From Kitasatospora terrestris (GTDB lineage Bacteria > Actinomycetota > Actinomycetes > Streptomycetales > Streptomycetaceae), in NCBI RefSeq assembly GCF_039542905.1, contig NZ_BAABIS010000001.1:1240001-1304000 (forward strand): 64,000 nucleotides of DNA, written 5' to 3'. The position numbers were made by a program, and so were the translations under genes. Below, in pieces: positions 35,501-44,848 of this stretch; the stretch's first letter is position 1; the number at the start of each line of letters is the position of its first letter. The notes under the pieces are model-generated. The model saw only the letters and a list, made by a program, of their open reading frames with translations, was not told the origin of the DNA and did no database searches.

Positions 35501-38500
35501 TGCTCGGAAGGTCGTCCCCGCGCTCGCGGGGGTTGCTCTGTCGAAGCGGCGGCCCTGACCATCAGCAATGCGTCGTCCCCGCGCTCGCGGGGGTTGCTCC
35601 GTCATCGTCGGCCTGATCATCTTCCTGATCTCGTCGTCCCCGCGCTCGCGGGGGTTGCTCCACGACGACGCCGACGATGACGTTCTGCATGCCGTCGTCC
35701 CCGCGCTCGCGGGGGTTGCTCCGGGGCGCTCGCACTCTTGTTCGGAAGCGTTTCGTCGTCCCCGCGCTCGCGGGGGTTGCTCCATCACCTGCTCGCTGGT
35801 CAGGCCGGTGATGGTGTCGTCCCCGCGCTCGCGGGGGTTGCTCCTGGGGCCCGGGGGCTCTCCTGTCTTAGCGTGCGTCGTCCCCGCGCTCGCGGGGGTT
35901 GCTCCGCCAGCGAGCCGTCCTCGCGGTACATCAGGATGTCGTCCCCGCGCTCGCGGGGGTTGCTCTTCGCAAGCTGGTTCGGCCGCGCGGCGCTGCAGGT
36001 CGTCCCCGCGCTCGCGGGGGTTGCTCCAGCGGGAGGGGTAAGCCCCTGCTGGCCGCGCCGTCGTCCCCGCGCTCGCGGGGGTTGCTCCACCGCGAAGCTG
36101 GCCGAACGGCTGGGTGTCTCGTCGTCCCCGCGCTCGCGGGGGTTGCTCGCTGCTCGTGGACCGCGCGCAGCGAGGCGGCCGGTCGTCCCCGCGCTCGCGG
36201 GGGTTGCTCCTCACCCCCGACCGCGGCCAGTACGGCTCCGTCGTCGTCCCCGCGCTCGCGGGGGTTGCTCCGGCAGCCTTCTGCCCGCCGACTGGACCAC
36301 GTTGTCGTCCCCGCGCTCGCGGGGGTTGCTCCGCAGTACGGCCAGGTGCGAACCCTGGTCTGGCGTCGTCCCCGCGCTCGCGGGGGTTGCTCCTGCACCA
36401 ACCTCACCGCGTCGCCGAACGTCCCGTCGTCCCCGCGCTCGCGGGGGTTGCTCCCTGACCGTGACCGGTACGAGCTCGGCCGGCGCGTCGTCCCCGCGCT
36501 CGCGGGGGTTGCTCCTAACCCTTGCGCTCCGTACAGGTCCGTCGCGTGTCGTCCCCGCGCTCGCGGGGGTTGCTCCCCGGATGTGGAGAACATCAACATC
36601 CAGGGTGGGTCGTCCCCGCGCCCGCGGGGGTTGCTCCGGGATCGTGGTCTCGGTGGCCGGCATCGGCCTGTCGTCCCCGCGCTCGCGGGGGTTGCTCCTT
36701 CGCCAACGAGGGCCCGTACAGCGTCGTCGTGTCGTCCCCGCGCTCGCGGGGGTTGCTCGCTGTTCTTGGAAGAGTTCGTAGGCGTGGGCTTGTCGTCCCC
36801 GCGCTCGCGGGGGTTGCTCCCTCCAGGACATCCAGCGGACCTGAGCAGTAGAGTCGTCCCCGCGCTCGCGGGGGTTGCTCCGCGGTGCAGCTGGCGCACG
36901 CCATCGGCGACTCGTCGTCCCCGCGCTCGCGGGGGTTGCTCCGCGATGCCGGGCTCGTACGGGTACTCGCCAGGGTCGTCCCCGCGCTCGCGGGGGTTGC
37001 TCCGCCTGGGCGGTGAGCTGCGGGTGCCGCTGGTAGTCGTCCCCACGCTCGCGGGGGTTGCTCCGCCACCGCGATCGGCATCGCGGCCGGCGTCATGTCG
37101 TCCCCGCGCTCGCGGGGGTTGCTCCTGCCCGAGCGAGCCGTCGAAGTCGAGGCCGAAGTCGTCCCCGCGCTCGCGGGGGTTGCTCCAGCAGCGCCGAGGT
37201 CTTCAACCGGATCGCCACGTTGTCCCCGCGCCCGCGGGGGTTGCTCCCACCCGGACGCCGAGCACTGGATCGCGGACCTGTCGTCCCCGCGCTCGCGGGG
37301 GTTGTTCCTGCGCTGCGGCTTCGTCCTGAAGCCTCCGGACGTCGTCCCCGCGCTCACGGGGTTGCTCCGCGAGCTGCCCCTCGGGGTCTCCCCGTCCCCC
37401 GTCGTCCCCGCGCTCGCGGGGGTTGCTCCTTCGTCGTCGACCATGCCGGCACCACCTACGAGTCCTCCCCGCACACGCAAGGGCTACTCCGTCATCACCA
37501 CCGCTCAGGTCGGTGCCGCCTCGTCGTCCCTGCACTCGCGGGGGTTGCTCCGCCACCGCCCTGGTGGTCGACCGGCACAGCCAGTCGTCTGCGCGCCCGC
37601 GAGAGTTGCTCGTAGATGGCCTTCGGCGCGGTCGGTCAAGGCCTGGTCGCCCTCACTCGCAGGAGTTGTCCATGACTCAGGCATTCGGCGGCTCGGCACC
37701 AACTTCGTCTCCCAGCTCGCGGGGTTGATCCAGGGAGGGCGTGTCGGCTGAGATGATGGTTACGTCGTCCCCCCGCTCGCGGGGGTAGCTCGCACCAGAT
37801 GGCGCGGCGCACCGGCTACGTCAAGTCGTCCCCGCGCTCGCGGGGGGTGCTCCACGACATACCGACGCCGGGGAGAGCGCGCAATGTCGTCCCCGCGCTC
37901 GCGGGGGTCGCTCGACCTCGCTGGCGTCGTAGGTGGTGCCCAGGGTGTAGTACCCGCGCTCGCGGGGGTTGCTCCGGCGTGGCCTCCACCACGGTGAGGG
38001 TTCGGCTGTCGTCCCCGCGCTCGCGGGGGTTGCTCCTCCGAGTGCTGTTGGAGATCTACCGCGCCATGGTCGTCCCCGCGCTCGCGGGGGTTGCTCCGGG
38101 TGAGGGGGTGTCGGGACCAGTTGGTCCCGGTCGTCCCCGCGCTCGCGGGGGTTGCTCCGACCTGGCCCAGGAGGTGCCGACCGTCGCGAAGTCGTCCCCG
38201 CGCTCGCGGGGGTTGCTCCGCCATGACCGCCGACCGGACCGTCGGTATCCTGTCGTCCCTGCGCTCGCGGGGGTTGCTCCACCATGCGGCTGGTCCCGAC
38301 TCCGTGGGACGCGTCGTCCCGCACTCGCGGGGGATGCTCCTGGGTCTCCCACTCGGCGATCTCGTCGGGGTAGTCGTCCCCGCGCTCGCGGGGGTTGCTC
38401 CATCTCCGCGATCTCGGCGAGCTCACGCCGGCCGTCGTCCCCGCGCTCGCGGGGGTTGCTCCTGGATTAGCGGCGCCGTCGGCGACGCCATCACGTCGTC

Positions 38501-41392
38501 CCCGCGCTCGCGGGGGTTGCTCCGGCCCGTATTCGAGTACTTCGGACGTGGACACGTCGTCCCCGCGCTCGCGGGGGTTGCTCCTCGTCGAAGGTGCCGG
38601 GGGTGACGTAGTAGAAGTCGTCCCCGCGCTCGCGGGGGTTGCTCCATCGAGACCGACCCGGTGAACGTCTGACAGAGGTCGTCCCCGCACTCGCGGGGGT
38701 GCTCCCGCGGCTGCCTCCACACGACCGAGGGAGCCCAACATCGTCCCCGCGCTCGCAGGGGTCGCTCCTCCGTCGACGCGGTCATCACCGACCCGTCCTG
38801 GTCGTCCCCGCGCTCGCGGGGGTTACTCCATCTCGGCGGGCTCCTCGAGAACCTGCACCGTGTCGTCCCCGCGCTCGCGGGGGTTGCTCCGGTGAACGAG
38901 AGGAGCGAAGACTGTGCGTGCAGTCGTCCCCGCGCTCGCGGGAGTTGCTCCTGCTCATGGCGGTGTATCTCCCTGGTCAAGTCGTCATCCCCGCGCTCGC
39001 GGGGGTTGCTCCCGGCCGCCGACGGTCGTGACCCACCCGAGGTTGTCGTCCCCGCGCTCGCGGGGGTTGCTCCATCCAGGGCATCCAGACCCTGCGCGAC
39101 TACGTGTCATCCCCACGCTCGCGGGGGTTGCTTCTCCTACTGCCCGGCCGGCCCCGAGCTGGAGAAGTCGTCCCCGCGCTCGCGGGGGTTGCTCCGTATG
39201 TGTCGATCGCCGTAGCAGCGTTCGCGTGTTGTCCCCGCGCTCGAGGGGGTTACTCCCGGTCGGCCACGTCGCGCTCGGCCGCGGCGCTGTCGTCCCCGCG
39301 CTCGCAGGGGTTGCTCCATCAACCTGTCCTCGCTGCCCAGCTCGATCGAGTCGTCCCCGCGCTCGCGGGGGTTGCTCCGCCGCCCAGGCCGGCCACATGC
39401 GCATGGCCTTGTCGTCCCCGCGCTCGCGGGGGTTGGTCCCCGCGGACTACCGGATCCGCCTGTGCCACGTCGTCGTCCCCGCGCTCGCGGGGGTTGCTCC
39501 CAAAACGGCAATGCATCGGGCACCGTGCAGCTGTCGTCCCCGCGCTCGCGGGGGTTGCTCCCCCCGCCACTGCCGGCGCACCCCCGAGCTGGAGTCGTCC
39601 CCGCGCTCGCGGGGGTTGCTCCCCCCGCCACTGCCGGCGCACCCCCGAGCTGGAGTCGTCCCCGCGCTCGCGGGGGTTGCTCCGCCGAGGGCCTCCTCCT
39701 GCACCCCCACCAGGTGTCGTCCCCGCGCTCGCGGGGGTTGCTCCCGCTCTGGCCGTCCGTCACACGCGACCTCTGGGCCGTCCCCGCGCTCGCGGGGGGT
39801 TGCTCTTCGTCCTCCGGTGCGGCGGGTCTTTTCCAGATGTCGTCCCCGCGCTCGCGGGGGTTGCTCCCAGGCCCGGACGGCGGCGGCCTCGGTGGCGTGG
39901 TCGTCCCCGCGCTCGCGGGGGTTGCTCCCCGCGCATTTCAGCGTTAAGGGGGATGAACCCGTCGTCCCCGCGCTCGCGGGGGTTGCTCCGGGAGCCTCCG
40001 ATGAGCCGCGCCAGCTACCTCGTCGTCCCCGCGCTCGCGGGGGTTGCTCCTGGCGGGACAGCTGGACCTCGGCCGGGTCGGCGTCGTCCCCGCGCTCGCG
40101 GGGGTTGCTCCTCCTTCGGCGACCTCGTGTCTGGGGTACTGCGGTCGTCCCCGCGCTCGCGGGGGTTGCTCCCGGTGGGCGGCCAGCCAGGCGTTGCGGG
40201 CGGCGTCGTCCCCGCGCTCGCGGGGGTTGCTCCGGCACCTCCAACCACTGGCTCGGCGCCGGCGGGTCGTCCCCGCGCTCGCGGGGGTTGCTCCGGCGAA
40301 GCCGTGCGCTACGGCGTCCTCATGCTGTCGTCCCCGCGCTCGCGGGGGTTGCTCCTCGTTGGCGTGCTCCTGGGCCTCATGCCGGGCGTCGTCCCCGCGC
40401 TCGCGGGGGATGCTCCTGCACCACCACGCTGCTGGTCTGCGGACCGAAGTCGTCCCCGCGCTCGCGGGGGTTGCTCCCCGCGCAAGCACCCGCCGCAGCC
40501 CAAGGCTGCGTCGTCCCCGCGCTCGCGGGGGTTGCTCCGGCGCGAACCACGCGCCGTTGATGTCGAGGTTGTCGTCCCCGCGCTCGCGGGGGTTGCTCCA
40601 CGGTACCGCCGGTGGCGCCGGCGGTGGCGCGGTCGTCCCCGCGCTCGCGGGGGTTACTCTGCCGCGAGCACCTGGAAGCTCCGCATCACCCTGTCGTCCC
40701 CGCGCTCGCGGGGGTTGCTCCGGGACGCCGTCCTACCTGGCGGACAGCTGGGAGTCGTCCCCGCGCTCGCGGGGGTTGCTCCGACCCGCGCGGCTACGGC
40801 CGACAGGTTCGCGTGTCGTCCCCGCGCTCGCGGGGGTTGCTCCCAGTCCAGGGCGAACTGCTGGATGCTCAGGTAGTCGTCCCCGCGCTCGCAGGGGTTG
40901 CTCCGCCGACGGCGGCCGCAAGGTCGGCCTCGGCAGGTCGTCCCCGCGCTCGCGGGGGTTGCTCCCACCGCCTGCTGCGGCCCAAGCGCCACGACGCGTC
41001 GTCCCCGCGCTCGCGGGGGTTGCTCCACCTTCCGCCTGATCCCGCGCGCCTGGGATGAGTCGTCCCCGCGCTCGCGGGGGTTGCTCCCGGCCGGAGGCGA
41101 AGGCAGCCCCGGGCTCCGCGTCGTCCCCGCGCTCGCGGGGGTTGCTCCGCCACCTACGTGCTCAGCGGCGAGCTGACTCTGTCGTCCCCGCGCTCGCGGG
41201 GGTTGCTCGGGGCCGGTCCAGCCGGTGGTGTCGGCGGGGGTGTCGTCCCCGCGCTCGCGGGGGTTGCTCCCGCAGCGTCATGCCGCCCGCCTCTCGGTGC
41301 CGGTCGTCCCCGCGCTCGCGGGGGTTGCTCCGGCACGCTGTGCCGGCTGTTCCTGGGCGGGCAGTCGTCCCCGCGGTCGCGGGGGTTGCTCC
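29566..41392 (+). CRISPR. CRISPR array 2, type I-E, about 195 repeats / 194 spacers
   Basis: A continuous 11.8-kb array with 61-bp period: 29-nt repeats (GTCGT, stem CCCCGC/GCGGGG around GCTC, handle GTTGCTCC) and 32-nt spacers. The count follows from the distance between first (29566) and last (41364) repeat after correcting for one 25-bp and one 9-bp deletion. Repeats are nearly invariant over most of the array, but substitutions cluster at 32.55-32.88 kb and 37.2-39.3 kb. The last repeat (41364) has a loop change. Duplicated and related spacers occur (see findings). The leader is at the left, next to cas3. Confidence 0.98.
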
Positions 41393-41395
41393 ATG

Positions 41396-41648
41396 TATAT
41401 CCGACCAACGCAAGGCCTTCGCCAACGACCTCACCCACCCGCAGCTGCTCGCCGTCTCCGCCTCTTCCAACCGCGCCAAGGGCGACCAGGGCCCCGAAGC
41501 GTGGAAGCCACCGAACCGGCAGATCTGGTGTGCCTACGCCCGCGCCTGGACCGACGTGAAAACCGCCTACCAGCTGACCGTCACCACCGACGAGAAGGCA
41601 GCCCTGAACCAGATGCTCGACACCTGCACCACGGAGGCACCCCGATGA
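41396..41648 (+). pseudogene. 3' remnant of an HNH/DUF1524-type nuclease gene
   Basis: The frame entering from the last repeat encodes KAFANDLTHPQLLAVSASSN, then RAKGDQGPEAWKPPNRQIW, CAYARAWTDVKTAYQL and ALNQMLDTC. This is the typical C-terminus of secreted or cytoplasmic DUF1524/HNH family proteins in Streptomyces (NRxKGD..P..WKPP). The catalytic N-terminal part is missing: homology begins within 5 bp of the end of the array. Its stop overlaps the next start as ATGA. Confidence 0.7.
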
Positions 41649-41962
41649 CCACCAGCAACAACCGCAACAGCAGCACGAGCAGCGGCGGCACGGACGAGGG
41701 GCCGCTGGTCACCAAGGGCATCACCGCCGGGCCCGGTGGCGTCATGACCGTCGAGGTCGGCGTCATCACCGGCGACCTCACCCTGCGCACCACCCAGCGA
41801 GGCAACCAAGCCGCGCTGGCTATCCAGTACGACGACGCCGACGAGTGGTACACCGTCCACAACAGCCCCGCCGACATCCCGGCCAGCAAGGACCTGCACG
41901 CCGTCCACCAGGCCATGATCGATGCCGTCAAGAAGGGCGGCGGCGCCACCGCACCGAACTGA
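41645..41962 (+). CDS. Small hypothetical protein
   Basis: A 105-residue protein from ATG 41645, overlapping the truncated nuclease stop. After a Ser/Asn-rich start, GGVMTVEVGVITGDLTLRTTQRGNQAALAIQYDDADEWYTV looks like a small beta-rich fold, followed by a helix (DLHAVHQAMIDAVKKG). It is probably a former operon partner of the DUF1524 nuclease gene and has no recognised family. Expression is doubtful because the upstream gene has lost its promoter end. Confidence 0.55.
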   Translation: MTTSNNRNSSTSSGGTDEGPLVTKGITAGPGGVMTVEVGVITGDLTLRTTQRGNQAALAIQYDDADEWYTVHNSPADIPASKDLHAVHQAMIDAVKKGGGATAPN

Positions 41963-42378
41963 CACAGCGGCCACCGGCGGCTCCGGAGCGGCGAGCCAGT
42001 CCAAGTACTCGCCCCATAATGCCCGGTCGCGGGCGTAGCTGGCCTTCGTCTTCGCCGGGCGGATGTCGTCCGGGGGCCGGGTGGGGGGCCTGCTCCAGAG
42101 CGGCGGGTACGGCTGCGGTCGCGGGGTGGGTGATGGACACCGCGATGTGGACGGCAAGATCTGGCTCATGCCACACAAGCCGGCGTATGGCCCGATCCTG
42201 GGTGACAACGCCACCATCCTTGGCAAGGTCGTCGGCGTCCTGCGCAGGCTCTGAACGGCGCAGCCCTGGTGAACCGGCAGCGCCGGCTGTCACGGTGATC
42301 GCTGGACGAAGTCGGCGTCGGAGGCACGTGAAACAGTCAGGCCCTGAACCGCAGGGACGAGGCAGGGGAGATGTGCAC

Positions 42379-42861
42379 GTGTTGCCGGAGATCATCGGAC
42401 GCGGCGAGTTTGCTGCTCTGGTCATCAGAACCGACTACGAGGATGAGACGGCATGGCGGGCGGTGGTGGAGGAGCTGGCCCGGACGCGCGGAGGGGGCGG
42501 CGCATATGAGGCCGAGGTGTATCTGGTCGACGACCCGATGTGGGCCGGGGCGACAGCCGAGGCAGTCGTCGCCGCGGTGAAGCGGGACGAGTATCTCGAC
42601 GTGGTCTTCGTCGCCGACGGCATCACGATGAAGTCCGCCCAGCACGCTCTACTCGCCCTCGACCCCCTCTATGAGGACGAGAACCTCGACCCCATGTACT
42701 ACCAGGAGCTGATCGACTCTCCGCTGGCCCGCGAGTTCCGCACCACCCCGGCCGCTGTGCATGACGTCCACGGGAATCTGTCGATAGGGAACATGGACTT
42801 CCAGGAGTTTGCCGAGAGCGCACTCGCTGACCCCGAAGGCGTCCTTCTCCCCGTGAGATGA
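42379..42861 (+). CDS. Hypothetical protein (resembles DUF6924)
   Basis: A 160-residue acidic protein from GTG 42379 (GGGGAG 8 nt upstream). ALVIRTDYEDETAWRAVVEEL, YLVDDPMWAGATAEAVVAAV, VVFVADGITMKSAQHALLALD and GNLSIGNMDFQEFAES form an alternating alpha/beta protein. From memory this resembles DUF6924, common in actinomycetes and of unknown function. It stands alone with a hairpin (42885-42912) behind it. Confidence 0.6.
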   Translation: MLPEIIGRGEFAALVIRTDYEDETAWRAVVEELARTRGGGGAYEAEVYLVDDPMWAGATAEAVVAAVKRDEYLDVVFVADGITMKSAQHALLALDPLYEDENLDPMYYQELIDSPLAREFRTTPAAVHDVHGNLSIGNMDFQEFAESALADPEGVLLPVR

Positions 42862-42884
42862 AAGCGGCTTGCCCGCTTCAGCAG

Positions 42885-42912
42885 GCCGGCCGGGGTTCGA
42901 GACCGGGCCGGC
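42885..42912. terminator. Hairpin between convergent genes
   Basis: A 7-bp perfect stem GCCGGCC / GGCCGGC with a 14-base loop, about 24 bp beyond the stop of the DUF6924-like gene and convergent with the gene at 43107. A modest terminator candidate. Confidence 0.4.
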
Positions 42913-43106
42913 TCACCGAGGTTCGACGGCCTGAGGCTCGGTGGGCGGCTCGGTCCAGATGCCGAGGACCAGGTCCTCGTGCTCGGCGCCGGGGTGGCTA
43001 GTGCTGTGACCGAGAACGTTCGCCGTGTCGGGCATGGAGGCTTGATGAAGCCGGACCGTTGTCAGCCAGCCACATCGTCCCGTAGGCCCCCTAGCGTGCG
43101 CCGCCA

Positions 43107-43868
43107 CTACCGGTTGCCGACTTTGGGCCGCAGCGTCCCCATGGAGCGCCTCGGCCCGCCCTTCTCGCTCCATACGCGTTCTCCCGAGCGCAGCAGCACC
43201 CAGCCGTCGGAGGTGTGCGGCATCAGCTCGCCGACGCCGAGCTGACCGAGCAGGTGCGCGGCGAACACGGCCTTCTCCCGGACGCGTTCCTTCTCGCGGT
43301 CGAGCGCGCTCTTGTACCCCTCGGCCCGCGCGCCCGCCTCGATGGCCGCCAGTCTCTCCCGGTCGCGCCGCTCCCACTCCCGGGCCTGCGCCTCGATCGC
43401 CTCGGCGGTACGGGACAGCCCGAGGAAGGCGTCAGTCTCGGCCAGCACCTTGCAGGTCTCCTCCAGCGTCCTGACCATGCTTCCGACCTTCCTGTCGGCC
43501 TGCGTCAGAAGGTCGGACACCGGCGAGGGACACAGAAAGATCGTCAGCCGGCCGTAGCCGTCGAAGGTGCAGTGCGCGTAGTCAGACGCCTGCGCGATCT
43601 GCGCGCCGAACTCACCCACGCTGTTGATCTTGTCCGGGAGCTTGAACTCGATCCCGAACACCGGCTCCACATCGAACCAGCCGGATGGATCACGGGGTCG
43701 CAGCACGGCGTCGATGCGCACGGTCCGCCCGTCCGGGTAGCGGCCTTCTACCTCCCGTTCGATGAGGAAGTGCGCAGCAAGTCGTCCCAGAACATGATCA
43801 GCCAGAGCGCGCTCGCTACCGAAGAATCCCTGCGGCGGCGGCACCAGATATCGGTACAGCATGAGCAC
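43107..43868 (-). CDS. Hypothetical protein with PD-(D/E)xK-like N-terminus and coiled coil
   Basis: A 253-residue protein. The N-terminal half has RIDAVLRPRD followed by VFGIEFKLPDKIN, a D...ExK arrangement on consecutive strands as in restriction-endonuclease folds. The middle is a charged helix (EAIEAQAREWERRDRERLAAIEAGARAEG) likely to form a coiled coil, and the end is basic. It could be a nuclease of a mobile element or defence locus; no partner methylase is next to it. No clear ribosome binding site; ATG 43868 or 43862 may start it. Confidence 0.55.
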   Translation of the reverse strand: MLMLYRYLVPPPQGFFGSERALADHVLGRLAAHFLIEREVEGRYPDGRTVRIDAVLRPRDPSGWFDVEPVFGIEFKLPDKINSVGEFGAQIAQASDYAHCTFDGYGRLTIFLCPSPVSDLLTQADRKVGSMVRTLEETCKVLAETDAFLGLSRTAEAIEAQAREWERRDRERLAAIEAGARAEGYKSALDREKERVREKAVFAAHLLGQLGVGELMPHTSDGWVLLRSGERVWSEKGGPRRSMGTLRPKVGNR

Positions 43869-44087
43869 AGGGTGCCCGCGGTCACTGACATCCGAGCGTG
43901 AGGCCCGCCCTGCGACGAGCAGCAGGTCCCGGTCCCCGGGTGTCCATGGAGGACGTCCAAGAGGCGTACTGGCGGGTGATCAACGCGCGGAGGGCCCCGG
44001 GCGCCACCGGCAGGACCGCGTTCCCGGCCGGGGCCTGTGGGGAATGAAGGGGACACCACATCACCACAGAGGACCGGAGGGGCCGCG

Positions 44088-44432
44088 ATGGGGCCAGGAT
44101 GGCAGGCACAACAGGCAGCGCAGCGAGCCGCGCAGCAGGCTGCTCAGCAAGCGGCGCAGAACGCTCGCCTTGCGCAGGAGAACGCTCGCCGGGCCTCGCA
44201 GCTGGCGGCGCAGCAGGCGGCGCAGCAGGCAACACAACGGGGAGCGCAGAACGCGCGGACCGTGAGACAGAGTGCCGAGGACCGGGCTCGGAGGGCGGCC
44301 ACCCGTCGTCCGTCCTACCAGAGCGGCACGCCCGCGGCTTCGGGAGGTTGTCTGCTGGTCTCGCTGCTCATGCTGGTCACGGGCCTGATAGCCACTGCTC
44401 TCGCCGTCGGCGCTGTGACACTGGGTTCCTGA
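44088..44432 (+). CDS. Ala/Gln-rich protein with C-terminal membrane helix
   Basis: A 114-residue protein from ATG 44088 (GGAGGGG 5 nt upstream). The first 70 residues are an almost uninterrupted Ala/Gln/Arg helix (repeats of AAQQA), and the C-terminal 25 residues (CLLVSLLMLVTGLIATALAVG) form one membrane span. Such tail-anchored Ala/Gln-rich proteins are common but uncharacterised in Streptomyces. The repetitive DNA (GCGCAGCAG) makes slippage likely. Confidence 0.55.
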   Translation: MGPGWQAQQAAQRAAQQAAQQAAQNARLAQENARRASQLAAQQAAQQATQRGAQNARTVRQSAEDRARRAATRRPSYQSGTPAASGGCLLVSLLMLVTGLIATALAVGAVTLGS

Positions 44433-44640
44433 GCGATCAGCACGTGGAACGCGGCGATCCGCGGGTCGGGCTTTCCGCGCAGGTCACAGACCCGCCCGGG
44501 CGGGTATCAGTCGGGTGTGCTCCCGTTCGACCTTCCCGCCCCGGTGGAGCTGGCGAGGCCGGTAGCAGTCCGTGCGGCGGTCCGCCACCATCGCCTCGCT
44601 CTCCCGCACCACCCCTGACCGCTACTCCTGACCGCCGCCG

Positions 44641-44820
44641 GTGAGCGTGCCGTTGGGCGGGCAGCGAGCGGACCTCGGCTGGCTCATGAACCACCGCCGC
44701 CTCGCCCGCGACTACGAGGCCCTCCCGGCCCGCTCAGAAGCCATGGTCTACGTCGCAATGATCAACCTCATGACCCGCCGCCTCACTGGCGAGACCACCC
44801 CGACCTGGCGCGGAACCTGA
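44641..44820 (+). pseudogene. C-terminal fragment of an IS5-family transposase
   Basis: About 59 codons ending at TGA 44818: GWLMNHRRLARDYEALPARS, EAMVYVAMINLM and TRRLTGETTPTWRGT. This is the usual C-terminus of IS5/IS4-type transposases (WLxxHRRLARDYE..P..SEAM). No catalytic part or inverted repeats were found nearby. Confidence 0.75.
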
Positions 44821-44848
44821 CCTCCAAAGTCAGGGGTGAAACGCCCAG

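Noticed and set aside
29523..41100. Many long ORFs on both strands across array 2 (up to about 640 codons) with repeating SSPRSRGLL / ATPASAGTT-like translations.
   Set aside because: They are translation artefacts of the GC-rich 61-bp repeat-spacer period; no starts, no ribosome binding sites, and both strands and several frames are equally open.
41393..41560. Possible second leader at the right end of array 2 (array read from the right).
   Set aside because: Repeat orientation (GTCG...CTCC on the plus strand) and the leader match at 29515-29565 place the leader on the left; the right side is nuclease-gene sequence.
41960..42070. Minus-strand frame [27 protein letters not shown] (in pieces) resembling the N-terminal SAM-like domain of a tyrosine recombinase.
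   Set aside because: Only about 35 residues, no catalytic domain; too short to call even as a pseudogene, though it fits an element boundary.
42884..42915. GGTTCGAGACC resembling a tRNA T-arm, a possible attachment-site remnant.
   Set aside because: The flanking bases do not form a 5-bp T-stem and no acceptor or anticodon arms are found; the segment is better explained as a terminator hairpin.
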